DNA of 64,000 nucleotides from Kudoa neothunni (taxonomy: Eukaryota > Cnidaria), in contig OZ199838.1 in assembly GCA_964304625.1 (NCBI GenBank), positions 7,688,001 through 7,752,000 of the forward strand. Reading direction: 5' to 3'. This document shows, one piece after another, positions 46,541 through 57,510 of this stretch. Position 1 is the first letter of the stretch. Each line of letters begins with the position of its first letter. The translations under genes were made by a program, and so were the position numbers. A model generated the notes under the pieces. The model searched no databases. It was not told where the DNA came from and saw only the letters and a program-made list of their open reading frames with translations.

Positions 46541-46767
46541 CAATGGTGTCAGAGGAGAAAAAAGCTGATTTTATCGACTTCAATCAGGATGTTGAATAAC
46601 AATTACTCGAGATTAGATGGCTTGCCATAAAGAAAGCATGGAACGAGGCGCAACATTACGCTCATTTATTATTGTGCCTACCACGTTCCATCCGCACATT
46701 TATTATGCCACCGGATTGTCTGGACATTACAAGTAAGAAAGCACTTATCGAAGAGAATGTAAAAGGA
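46541..46767 (+). mobile_element. LTR-retroelement gag fossil, upstream part
   Basis: Fragment with capsid-like gag character (FIMPPDCLDITSKKALIEEN) on the plus strand. It is interrupted at 46767 by a Merlin; sequence of the same type resumes at 54597 beyond two piggyBacs. A broken fossil, older than the DNA transposons inside it. No LTRs, pol or env were recognised. The family within LTR elements is uncertain. Confidence 0.55.
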
Positions 46768-47606
46768 GGTTATAGTTCAGTTCCTCCCCCCTTCGGCGTC
46801 CGCCGGTTACCCGCCATCGGTACTAATCGGGGTTCCGGCTGTTTACATTTTCCGGAGTATGCTTCCTGCAATCTCCAATTACGAAAATTTAGATAACCTA
46901 AATTTTGAAGACCTATGTTACTACAAGGATCATCCTGAAGATTTAATTATTTTTTTCCAGCAACTTGACTTGCTACCGACATCAATGGTTTGTTCCTGTG
47001 GAGATCAAATTAAATTTTCTCCAAGGAACAGTTAAACATATTTATATTTTGTAGATTTTGTTTTATTGTAAAAATCTATATAATTATGTCTTTTTCCAAT
47101 CGTCGATGAATAAATATCTTTAGTAAATTACGGCATTGTTAAGTTTATTTTAATTAGTAGTAAGTGTTAACCTATTATTTTTTAGAATGATTATATATAT
47201 ATATATATTTATCAAATAATTAATGTTTTTGTATAAAATAACAAAATCTTCCGAAAATTAAGTTAAAAGAGATTATTTTACATTAACATAGTCTCATTAG
47301 GATACAATTAAAAAAGAAATGGCATATGTAATTTTTATCCGTTTAAAAACTATTAAAATTATATTAAGATACAAATATCATGAGTCGACATATTATATTC
47401 TTATGTACATAAATTGACACCTTATTTTATTATTTTTTAACATTTAAAATAATACATATTATATTTTTTTAATCGATATATTTTGTTTAATTACGTCTAA
47501 CTAAAGTAAACTAGATTTTATTGGGTTTATATGTTATGAAACGTGACCCGATTAGTACCGATGGTGGGTAACCGGCGGACGCCGAAGGGGGAACTGAACT
47601 TTAACC
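46768..47606 (+). mobile_element. Merlin 2, deletion derivative (839 bp) with 9-bp TSD
   Basis: Inverted ends GGTTATAGTTCAGTTCC (46768) and GGTTAAAGTTCAGTTCC read inward from 47606, continuing through CTTCGGCGTCCGCCGGTTACC for about 70 bp. A perfect 9-bp duplication GTAAAAGGA lies at 46759-46767 and 47607-47615. Only the transposase N-terminus survives (46885-47035: LDNLNFEDLCYYKDHPEDLI, then SMVCSCGDQIKFSPR with zinc-ribbon cysteines). The remainder is AT-rich filler. The terminal repeats differ from those of Merlin 1. Confidence 0.9.
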
Positions 47607-47652
47607 GTAAAAGGATACTCGAGGAAGTTACATAATCCTGATCAATTATTAA

Positions 47653-49862
47653 CCCTTAAAGATCAACCCTGGGCTCCACGAGCCCATATACACTAACCGG
47701 ATTAATTATAGTATTAATGTGTTAATTAATGCATTAATTCGTGGTCTCTCTTAAAGCTAGCTGTGTTGTATAATAACGCATTGATAAAAAACACAATAAG
47801 AATAAATATTCTACTAATTTTTTGAGATACAATTAAAACAAGTAATGTTCCTCGCGGAATGCTCGTTACATACACTTTTTTTGCAAAGGGAACACTTGCT
47901 TATTCCTACGAATTACGTGGCTTGGACAAAAGTGACATCGCTTTCGTCTGTTATCTTCGCAGATTTGGATTTGGTTTGATACATTATTGGAAAGTTGATA
48001 TCCAATAATTTCCATCGAGCGTTTCAAAGCGGGTCGGGTAGAAATTAATGGATTTTTGAATCTTCTTTCTTGTTCACCTTTTATTAACGAATAAGACTAA
48101 TCCAATAGAAATCTTTGTCTTCTACCAGTTTTATCAGTCCTCATGTAGGTAGGATTTCTATTTATGAAAATTACATATGCGTTGAATGCAGCCACATCTA
48201 ATAATTGGCAAAACACCGCGAATGGCCAACGTCGACACTTTCTCTTGCAAGAATATGTTGAAACACATTGATCTAATGTGTTAACGCCGCATTTTTTTAA
48301 TGTAGTCTAAGATTGCCTGATTCTTAGCATGGTATTCTTTACTTACATTTTGAGTGCGGTGTTCTGATGAAAGGATAACCACTGCCTTATTTTTACGCGG
48401 AACATACGAAATAAGGGTGAATACTTTGTAAAAACCAAATAGCGATGAAAACATCTTTCTTGATCTATGCGCCAAAAATTCTGGGGGTATAAAGTTCTGC
48501 ATTTACGCACAGTTCCAAGAATTGATGTTTTCCTTTCATACAAATATTCAGCCAGTTTCCACGAAGTAAAATAATTGTCGAAGGTGATACTACGACCCGC
48601 ATCCAAAAGATGATGTGTTAAATTTACCACAACATTAAAAGGTAGGTTGGACTCACGGTAACTGTCAATTTTACCCAAATATGGAATTATGTTTGAAACA
48701 TAAAATGTGTCGCTGTCGCAAACAATCCCGAATTTTAAACCGTATTTCGATGGTTTTTTGGGCATGTGCACTAAAAATGAAACTCGCCCCCGAAAAGGAT
48801 ACAGCTGTTCATCAACAGTTAAATTAGGACCTAAGATATAGCTAGTTCTACAGATGTCAGTAAATTCATCGAATATTTTTTGTTATCGGTGAAAACTTAT
48901 CTTGCGAGCTTGGATTGTTGTTTCTGGTCCACTACTCATCAAAACGCAATACACGTAGGATTTTTTTTGAATCTATCCCGACTCATCGTTGCGCGAAATA
49001 AGGGTCTCCCATGAATTTCATCCCATAAAATTTTCGTACTTTCTAAATTGGATTTGTAGGCACCAGCTAACAACAATAATCCTAAAAAAGCTTTTAGTTC
49101 AATCAGATCTAGATGTTTCCATTTATTCCCCATCTCATCGATGCCTTTGTGATTGGTGTATAACATGATTTCTTCCATCATTTGTTTAGTTATGAAATGA
49201 TTGAAGCAATCAAGTGGCGTCATCGAATCGAAAGAATCAATTGGCTTCCCTTGTACAATACTGCGGTCTATTATATTATGACAGGAAGTTCGTCCAGAAG
49301 TGGGCTGGGAAGTCCAAATAATAGATGTATCTTTCGACAAATAATTATTAAGGGAATCTCGAGTGTTACAGTCATGTGAAACAATTTGTGAAGAAGAATC
49401 TTGATTGAATACGTTTAGTTGTCCCTTAGATGAATATATGAATAATGAAATTAAGATTTTATATTTTTTCAATAAACCAACCGTCAAAATCATGTAGTAA
49501 ACTTTCGCTTAATTCGTTATCATCCTTCAAGAAATTTTTTAGCTCGTTTGAAGATATACTTTCAGTGTCAGATGATATGTCAGTAAATAAACGGGAATCT
49601 TCCATTATAACTGTTTGGTGCAAATTTGGGATCAAATTTTGTTATATACAAATATAACATGGGCTTAATATACATCCCGAAAGATGAAAAAAGGTCTTAA
49701 AACCATCAAAAAAATTTTTTCCCATGAATAACACCAATTGATAGATAATTAATTTTTATGAATTTACGTGAAATTTGAACCGAAAAAAAATTGGTCTAAC
49801 CTAAGTAATTGACGATGTATCACGTGGGTGGGCTCGTGGAGCCCAGGGTTGTCCTTTAAGGG
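47653..49862 (-). mobile_element. piggyBac F, complete termini (2210 bp)
   Basis: TTAA at 47649-47652 and 49863-49866. Ends CCCTTAAAGATCAACCC and CCCTTAAAGGACAACCC read inward. Both ends carry a perfect 7-bp hairpin TGGGCTC-N3-GAGCCCA (47670-47686 and 49829-49845). The stem differs from that of the other piggyBacs by paired changes. The transposase is on the minus strand. Confidence 0.94.
47860..49605 (-). pseudogene. piggyBac F transposase, frameshifted
   Basis: Start MEDSRLFTDISSDTESISSN at 49605. A frame change near 49460 leads to the middle part: TSIIWTSQPTSGRTSCHNII, NHKGIDEMGNKWKHLDLIEL, KAFLGLLLLAGAYKSNLEST. After another break at about 48900 come DEQLYPFRGRVSF (first D), HMPKKPSKYGLKFGIVCDSD, SITFDNYFTSWKLAEYLYER (second D) and LISYVPRKNKAVVILSS. 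The third-D block reads CGVNTLDQCVSTYS, D changed to N. C-terminal cysteines (CHFCPSHVIRRNK...FPLQKKC) persist near 47900. Multiple breaks. Confidence 0.84.
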
Positions 49863-50169
49863 TTAACCTCCTAACGAAGTTAGGGTCTTTTGGACCCCCA
49901 AACCGATATTAAAGGAGGTACAGTCGAACCTGGATATTGCGTAATTTCACAAGTTTATTGAAATATAACGTATATTTTCGATTTTTTTAATTTAAACATT
50001 GCGTATATACTATTTAAATAGATGTTAACAAAGCAAGTTAAGATAAAAAGTTGTTACTAATTAAGTAAAAATTTAAGATATTGCGCTAAAACTAAAATCT
50101 CTCTACCGCGTAACATTTTGTTTAGTTTAATCCCCACTTAATCTTCTTTTCGAATTCTGCGAAACAAAA

Positions 50170-51720
50170 ATGGCAAGGAACCAGCGAGCGGTGGCTGAAA
50201 AAATTGAAATTATCGAATACTATAATTCAATTAAATCTCTTAAAGGAGCAAAAGCAATGACTGTTAAACATTTCAAGCTATCTAGTAGTATAAAATTATC
50301 TAACCCCATTAAAGTATATTTGCAGGGCACTCTGCACTTGATAGGATTTTAGCCGCTCAACATGATATTATTAATTCTACTGTTTCAGCCTCAAGAAAAA
50401 GAATGAAAGAAGGCAAATGCAGGGAGTTGGGCAATTTGCTCTATGCGTGGATCACTAAAATGCGAAATCAGAAGAAGATTGTCTCTGAATACTTAATTGT
50501 TGAAAAGACCAAAAGTATCGCTAAATCTATAGGGCTTAATGAATTTGCCGGTAGTGATGGTTGGTTTGTGGGATTTAAAAATAGATACTGTATTCATTAT
50601 AAAAAATTGCACGATGAAGCCAGCAGTGTGAATAATCCAACTGTACTGGATTTTTTGGTTAAATTTCCAGAAATCTCACTAGGATACAAAAAATGCAACA
50701 TAATAAATGTGGATGAAACGTCTTTTTTTATAAACAGTTACTCTTACACACGTATACTCTAAATGACGAATCCGATGTAAAAGGAATGAACCAATCCAAG
50801 AAAAGGGTTACCGTTATTGTGTCTACGTCTTTAACAGGGGAAAAATTCCCACTTATTGTAATAGGGAAGTATCAAAAATCCAGGTGTTTTAATAAATCGG
50901 AGCAACTTCCTTTGAAATATTATGCACAAAAAAATGCTTTGGACGTCTTCTGAAACTTTTTACGATGTCCTTAAATCCTATGATAAAAAATTCCAAGAGG
51001 AAAAAAGGAAAGTTCTAATATTATTGGATCAGTGTCCTGTGCATCCACAAAACCTTTGTGAATTTGAAAATGTTAAACTGATATTTTTACCTAAAAACAC
51101 CACAAGTGTATTACAACCAATGGACTTTGGTGTCATACGCAGTTTAAAATAACAGTATCGTAAAATTTTGACAAATTATCAATTATCTGAAGACAACAAT
51201 TCAAATTTAATTAAGTATACCGTTTTGGATTGTATAAAAACTTTGAAACAGGCATGGGAAAACGTATCTTCGACTACTATTCAAAATTGTTTCAGAAAAT
51301 CTAGACTTTTTGAGCATTGTAATTCCATCCTTTATCACCTTGAATTAAAAATTATTAGATGGCGAAATCTTACCTCAAGATTTTCCTGATAATGAAGGTG
51401 AAAATTTTGTCACACTTTTACATTGTTGATCAACCTTATTTTTTAGATGAAAAAATTTGACGAAATCAACATTGAAGAGGAGGAAAAAATGCACGAGGAA
51501 ACAATAGATTTGCCTGAAACGCACGAAACTGATAAATTTAAAGAGAATGTCGATCCGGATGTTGTAAAAGATGAAGCGCTTGTGTCAACTTCGGAACTTG
51601 ACAAGCGATCAATTTAATCAGAAAAACTTTTATGCAAGAAAACCAAAAAGCATCATTTTCAACGCACCCAGTTATGGATTTCATATCCGAAATACTTAAA
51701 AAAGGCATAAACAGACGGAA
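50170..51720 (+). pseudogene. Tigger III transposase (pogo, DDE_1), intron-bearing, inactivated
   Basis: Start MARNQRAVAEKIEIIEYYNS at 50170. A 41-bp intron (50285-50325, GTAGTA...TGCAG) joins KHFKLSR to HSALDRILAAQHDIINST, at the same site and phase as in Tigger II. The CENP-B-like part follows: LYAWITKMRNQKKIVSEYLI, FAGSDGWFVGFKNRYCIHYK. The DDE core has INVDETSFFIN (first D), KKRVTVIVSTSLTGEKFPLI, ILLDQCPVHPQ (second D) and LPKNTTSVLQPMDFGVIRSL (third D). A stop/frame change around 50760-50790 and 50930 and a stop at 51150 disable it. A second intron is likely before 51447. The acidic tail runs to about 51720. Confidence 0.85.
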
Positions 51721-51793
51721 ATTAATGATTATTTTAAACCAAAATAAATTTTTGTTCTTATACGTAATGCGCTTGCGCCAATACCCTATATTG

Positions 51794-51974
51794 CAGCGCT
51801 TCCCAACTAAAACTGGACTCGCACCCCCATTTTTTGACAAAACGAAATTCGCACCTCTTTGCATACGATAAGGTGTAACTGACTTAAAATTTATCACAAA
51901 TTATTTTCAATTTTGATCGGATCTCGCACCACCCGAAACCAAAGTTCGCGGGCACTCCCGGTTGGGAACCCCTG
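51794..51974. mobile_element. hAT MITE (181 bp)
   Basis: Ends CAGCGCTTCCCAACT and CAGGGGTTCCCAAC read inward; perfect 8-bp duplication CTATATTG (51786-51793 and 51975-51982). It sits inside the right end of Tigger III, so it is younger than that insertion. Internal GGACTCGCAC / CTCGCACC words; no coding. Confidence 0.94.
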
Positions 51975-52713
51975 CTATATTGCGTAATTTTTTGGGAATG
52001 GAAAGAAATTACGCAATATCCCCAGGTTCGACTGTATAGAATTTTACGTAGTAATTTTCAAAGCTTTTTATCCTGGCTATTCTCATAAATTTATAATAGT
52101 TAAAAATTACCAAACTTTGGAGAAAAAAATAAAGATAATATAGCTCAGAAAAATAAAATTATCCTTTAACGAACTTGGGGTCTAAAAGACCCCAATTTTT
52201 TTTGTTTCGCTATTGTTAAAAAAATATAAAAATAAGTAATATAAAAATGCAGAAATTTCTATAGACGAAACTTTGAGAAAAATGACAATTTAATGTGTAA
52301 ATTAATCCTCTTTAATCCCCTCGGGAAATCGCCAGTACTTTTGTATACAATCGTTAACAAAATTCAACACAAATATGCTGTTTGGCGTTAGTTTTTGATT
52401 GTTTATGACTTTCAAAATCATAAAATGTTTACAAACTGTTGACTTACATTTCTTAAATCATTTTATAACAATAAATTATATTTCGAAATTGTTTATTATT
52501 TTCTTAATATCGATGAAGTTTTAGGAAATACATTTTTAATACACATGAACCCTACATTACTGGTAGGTTTAAAACTAAATGAAATTTTTATATTGAGATA
52601 ATTTCCTTGTTTAACTTTTACTTCCTTCAGCATTGATGATTTTTAACCAAAAAAACGATATCACTCCTTATGGTTATTTCGATGCACGAGTGAGTTATAT
52701 TGTTTGAAGCGAG

Positions 52714-54287
52714 ATGAGTAGTTCGGAGGAATATATCAATGAGATCGAATCGTCTGTTAGTGAATTAGATGATTTTTTGTGTGAGGTATCCGACAATACG
52801 AAAGGAATGTCAGATGACGAGTGTCCTACAGATGCTACGACAGACAAAAATGGAACGGTGTGGACTTTGAAAAAGCCCCCTTCATCGAAAGTTTGTCTTG
52901 AAAATACACTTTCTTCCCGACCAGGTCCAATGGCATATTCAGTTCAAAGAATCAAAGATACTGAAGATTGTTTCACAATATTCTTTACAAATAATATTTG
53001 TGGTGAAATAATAAAATATACAAATGAATTTGGAAGAAGTCGCTTCAGAGATTCTTGGACTGATCTAGATGATGTTGAGTTTAAGGCATATTTGGGAACA
53101 CTTGTTTTGATGGCTGTTCATAAAGATCGAGAGGAGCCTTTAATCGAGCTGTTTAGTCTTTCCGAAGGAAAAGAATTATATCGTCAACTTTTTTCATATA
53201 ACCGCTTCAGACAAATAACGAGATCTCTGCATTTTGATGATGCAAATACTAGGGTTCAAAGAAAGGCGACTGATAAATTCTGTGCCATCCGTAGTGTATG
53301 GAATATGTGGGTTGACATTTTTCCGTTGTGTTTCCCTCCTAATGAGGATATAACTGTAGATGAGCAGTTAGTGCCATTTAAGGTAAGGTGTCCGTTTAGG
53401 CAATATATGCCTATGAAGCAAGCCAAATATGGATTAAAGTTTTTCCTACTTGTAGACCCAGTCAACAAGTACGTCATAAATATATCTCCGTACCTGGGGA
53501 AAAACGAAGAAGAACGTAACGAAAATTGTAGTGTGGGTGAAAGGATCGTAATGTCTCTTACTATTCCATTATATAACTCTGGAAGGACAGTGATCGCGGA
53601 TAATTTTTGCTCCTCCATGAAATTAGCATAAAAGTTGTTAGAAAAACGTCTGACTTATCTAGGTACAATAAGACAAAATAAACGTGATTTTCCCTCTTGT
53701 GTCCTCCCCTCCAAAACCCCAACCTTGTATAGCACTACCTTGACATATTTCCAGAAGTATATGCTCACCTCTTATGTAAGCAAAAAAAATAAGACTATGA
53801 TTCTTCTGTCATCTGGAACGAATAATGATAGCATATCGAACGATTCATATAAAATGAAGCCTGCTTTGATTCTGCATTGCAACAAAACCAAAGGAGGGTG
53901 GATACTGTGGACCATATGCTGGCATCCGTTTCGGTCCGCAGATTTAATCGGCGGTGGCCTATGGTGATTTTTTACAATATTATTGACATCACATTGGTCA
54001 ATTCTTTTTGTGTATACAAACATATCTTCAAGGATGGAAAAATGCTAAGACGCGATTTCTTAAAAGAATTGGCAATGACATTGTACACCCCACTTTTAGA
54101 AAGGAATGTAAACATCCGAAAAATTGTTAAACCACCAATTTCTGTTTTATCCGAGCATACCACGTCTAATTCAAATGTTTCAAAAAGAAGATGCCAAGTT
54201 TGTGCTCGTGGAAACGATAGAAAAACATCATCACAATGCTCGAAGTGCGGGCGTTTCTATTCTTCCAATAAATGTCTGGATAGTTAG
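52714..54287 (+). pseudogene. piggyBac G transposase
   Basis: Start MSSSEEYINEIESSVSELDD (52714), acidic. Open to 53631: ECPTDATTDKNGTVWTL, FRDSWTDLDDVEFKAYLGTL, ITVDEQLVPFKVRCPFRQYM (first D; the usual FRGR is FKVR), KYGLKFFLLVDPVNKYVINI and TVIADNFCSSMKLA (second D). After a stop at 53629-53631 the same product continues (LEKRLTYLGTIRQNKRDFPS, YVSKKNKTMILLSSGTNN). A frame change near 53885 leads to RRVDTVDHMLASVSVRRFNR (third D). The cysteine-rich C-terminus is present: RRCQVCARGNDRKTSSQCSK, CGRFYSS. One stop and one frameshift, so a moderately young copy. Confidence 0.87.
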
Positions 54288-54596
54288 TGATATAAAATTT
54301 TTGCCTTACAAAATTTAATAGTTACAACAACTTATTCTAGAATATACTTGTCTTTTATTCTCCCAAATGGGTCCAATTTTTTTTTACTTATTGCGCGAGA
54401 TTCCAAATTAGGATCTGATCAGATTATAGAGGATTAACCTATTCAAGCATCGCTTATTTTTTTAATTTTTGACGATAGAATTATTTAATATTTGTGAAAT
54501 AAATTTTTGAGTAGATATGACAAAAAAAATTTTGGGGTCCCACAGACCCCAAAGTCCGTTGGAGGGTAGTCATTTTTACATAACTTAGAGGGTTAA

Positions 54597-55036
54597 AGCG
54601 CTGTGAGGAAGCCAAGAAGGAACCAAACGAAAACGTCATAGAGTTTTATCGTAGACTTGTATCACTGCTATTGAAAGCAAAGCCAAACTCGTCCCAAGAA
54701 GACGTTAACTTTTGGATTAAACCAAGAATAATTGCGGCCAGCCCTCGCCGACACACAGCAACACTCCAAGCATTGGAAGGAGGATCTGTACATGCCTTAA
54801 TGGAGAACGTACAACTTTTCATTGACGAGGGAAACGGAAGAGACAGAATATCAGTTAAACACAATTGCAAAATTTCAAAAGAGAGAATGTGGAAAATGTG
54901 GAGGAATGACAATCTGTAAATAGTGTAAAAATCGTGGTAATATGGCTAGGAAATGTGACAAATTGGGAAACTATCGAGGAGAGTGACTTCCGCTCGGGTC
55001 AGCTCTCGCTAACTTTTAAGAAGCATATATGGTCCA
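54597..55036 (+). mobile_element. LTR-retroelement gag fossil, downstream part
   Basis: Gag-like sequence (NENVIEFYRRLVSLLLKAK, FIDEGNGRDRISVKHNC) leading into a cysteine-rich zinc-knuckle-like segment near 54885-54950. Same strand and type as the fossil at 46541, from which it is separated by Merlin 2, piggyBac F and piggyBac G. It ends where Helitron 3 starts. Broken; no LTR, pol or env seen. Confidence 0.6.
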
Positions 55037-56102
55037 TCCTTTATGTATATAAAGGAGGACTGTTGGTATGTTTGTGTGCGTGTATGATCCTAAGTACGCA
55101 TGTGCGGATATTTTTTCCTTATAGAGAGTCATATATAAAATTTTTATAATTTTATGATATTTAAAAAAATCGTCTAATTTTTTCGGACTACTAAAGTTTC
55201 CAACAAGTACTTATGAAATAGTGATTTTGTCGATTTAAAGTTGTTTATCGGATTACATGAGTTCAGCTATAGGATTAGCGCTTGCTTATGTCATGGCGAT
55301 GGTCGGTTGAAGTTAACTATCTCCCTTATATACTTTATCATATGTTAATTGAACAATGCCATTTGTCTTTACGTATAAGATTTGTGCGTTCATTTATTGT
55401 TTTCTCAAATAAATTCCTTATATCGGGAGCTTTAATGTAATTGACTTGATAAACACATTTAGAAGGCTCTATTAGTGGTTTTAGATACGAAAATATGTCA
55501 ATATTTGCATTATTATTTAGTTGGTTATGCGTGTTATAATCAGATAGATTGAAGCACTATAACGCAGGTACCGTGTCCGTAGATTTCATTGAAACCGTCC
55601 GTTATGTTAAACTTTCAGTGATTCAATTCAGTGCATATGGTTGTATGGTTACTTCATCCGATTATTTAAATCATTTGTTAGAAGAAGCGCATTAAAGTTT
55701 TTGCGTACCAACGGATATTAATTTTAGCAATATCAATTAATTTTCATACGTTTTCCTCTATCTCTATTACTTTCTCCATTTTTTTGTCTCTTAGAAAGTT
55801 AGTGGTACACACAGTTATCGAGCGGGCCAGAATTCAACTTTTAAAAATCCTCCGGGCCAAAAAATAACGTTTTAGATAACGCTTTAACGGGATTTAAATG
55901 AACGCCAGGATTGGAACACACCTTCAAAGAAATGAACATAATTTAAGCTGCATGATCCAAATCGTTATAGTAAGTTGTTTAAAAATTTTTAGTTATTTTG
56001 TTTCTATGGGTTAGTTCGAGATTTCAATATATTTTTTGAATGCTGTTAAAAAATGCCTCTAGGCGAAATCTTCCCCAAGCAACGCTGGGCAGTTCCCGCT
56101 AG
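55037..56102 (+). mobile_element. Helitron 3, full-length non-autonomous
   Basis: Starts A|TCCTTTATGTATATAAAGG (55037) and ends hairpin CCCAAGC-AAC-GCTGGG, CAGTTCCCGCTAG|T (56102): correct A/T insertion context on both sides. Its first 300 bp are almost identical to Helitron 2, then the middle diverges more. No coding capacity. Confidence 0.88.
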
Positions 56103-57510
56103 TACTTGATAGATAAATAAATAAGCAGATCGCTGAATAAGACTTAAATTGTTGAGAATTTTTTTTATGATTTGTTTAATTTTGGAATTTATGCATTCTA
56201 ATCGATTACTAGTTCTATTTAAAAAAGTACCCTTAAGGTTCATGTATGCCGGGCACCATTCATGTTTGATTGGATGCCAAGATTTATTATAATAACTAAT
56301 GATTTTTTTTTACATGTCTCTTTTAAGAATTCATGGCAATTTTCATAAATTTTTGGATCATCGGTATAACAAAGCTTTTGAATCAACTCTAAGGAAGTTT
56401 TTCTTTCAGGTATGTATATTCCCATTCTTAATGTAGAGGTTTCTCTCCCAAATATTCTTAAGACATGGTACAGGTAAAGTTTGTATTTACGTTAAGAAAT
56501 ACAGATCTTATAGAATTTATTTCAATCATGTCTTTATCTGTAATGAAACAAATTGTTTTGGTTGACGTTTCGTCATTATGTTCAAGTAGAGATTGACATA
56601 ACCAGGTAACAGTCACGGTACTCACCTCAGATAAAAGAGCAATAGCTCCTATCTGACTTTGTCCAAAGGAATCGATAAACAGACATATATACAATGGCAT
56701 ACGATTATCGATTAATTTATAAGTGACATCCACAAATACTAGTTCGGGAAATTATCTAATAACGTTTTTCATATAAAGGTCTTGGAAAAATATTCCAGTC
56801 ATCTCATTGGATTATTGTGCAATATTTCGAGAGTTGCATTTGGGTGAGAATTTTTTATTGAATTAAACAACTCCGAAATATCAGACAAAACACTTTTTTA
56901 GTGTTTGGATATAATTATCGATTTGCTTCAGCGAAACCTTTTTTGTGAATGGTTCATGATTTCTACTTGTACTCTTTTTAAATTTTCATCATAAAAATGA
57001 ACGTTTTTTATAAGATTTTTTCTTTCTTCATCTAATTTTCTATTCACTGGGAAAAATCACTAAAATTCTCATTTCTATTGTAGCTGTGAGTAAGATCCAA
57101 TTTTCTAATAATTAATACGTTCATGTTTTTAGGAATTCGCAGTGTAATGAAGAAATTGCAACTACTTTTATGGCTGTTGATTTTTCTCTTCCCAGCACTT
57201 TTAGATCGTATCTGAATTCAAGTTAATTACATCAATGTTTATATAGATACTTACATTTTTACCACCATGAACACAACAAAAAGTGGCTTCATAATAACCA
57301 AGATCAGAGTTCATGTCTCTGTCAAATTTTTGTAGGGGCGGTTGAGATTTTTCTAGAGTCTTGGATCCAGTAACAAAAGTTGTTTCGCTTTGAGTATTTA
57401 TCTATGAATTCTTTAGTCTTTTCAAAGTTTTGTAAATGCATTTCCCACCTTAGGTTCAGATGTAATATCCTGAATTAGTAGTGTTTGATCAGACTCTCCT
57501 TCCATAATGA
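56103..57510 (-). pseudogene. MULE-5 transposase remnant
   Basis: Minus-strand Mutator-like coding. A start-like MEGESDQTLLIQDITSEPKV at 57506 is followed by a broken N-terminus with FLYWCH-like traces (57300-57450). At 56733 the core is clear: MDVTYKLIDNRMPLYICLFI, SQIGAIALLSEVSTVTVTWL (first D region) and KTICFITDKDMIEINSIRSV (second D). Next ERKTSLELIQKLCYTDDPKI and NLGIQSNMNGARHT. At 56243 GTFLNRTSNRLECINSKIKQ holds the catalytic E. It ends near Helitron 3; no SWIM finger or terminal repeats were identified. Several stops and frame changes. Confidence 0.78.

Larger units (their letters stand above)
49921..52034 (+). mobile_element. Tigger III, complete pogo-type element (2114 bp)
   Basis: Ends CAGTCGAACCTGGATATTGC (49921) and CAGTCGAACCTGGGGATATT read inward from 52034. 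TA flanks at 49919-49920 and 52035-52036. It lies inside the left arm of piggyBac G and itself contains a hAT MITE (51794-51974). Confidence 0.93.
49867..54592 (+). mobile_element. piggyBac G, carrying Tigger III
   Basis: It shares TTAA 49863-49866 with piggyBac F and ends at TTAA 54593-54596. The left end CCTCCTAACGAAGTTAGGG has hairpin GGGTC...GACCC (49883-49897). A second, stronger hairpin TTGGGGTCT-AAA-AGACCCCAA lies inside the left arm at 52175-52195 and a matching TTTGGGGTC-CCACA-GACCCCAAA in the right arm (54531-54553). So each arm seems to carry an inner terminal-like unit, possibly one piggyBac inside the ends of another. Transposase at 52714-54287. Confidence 0.75.
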
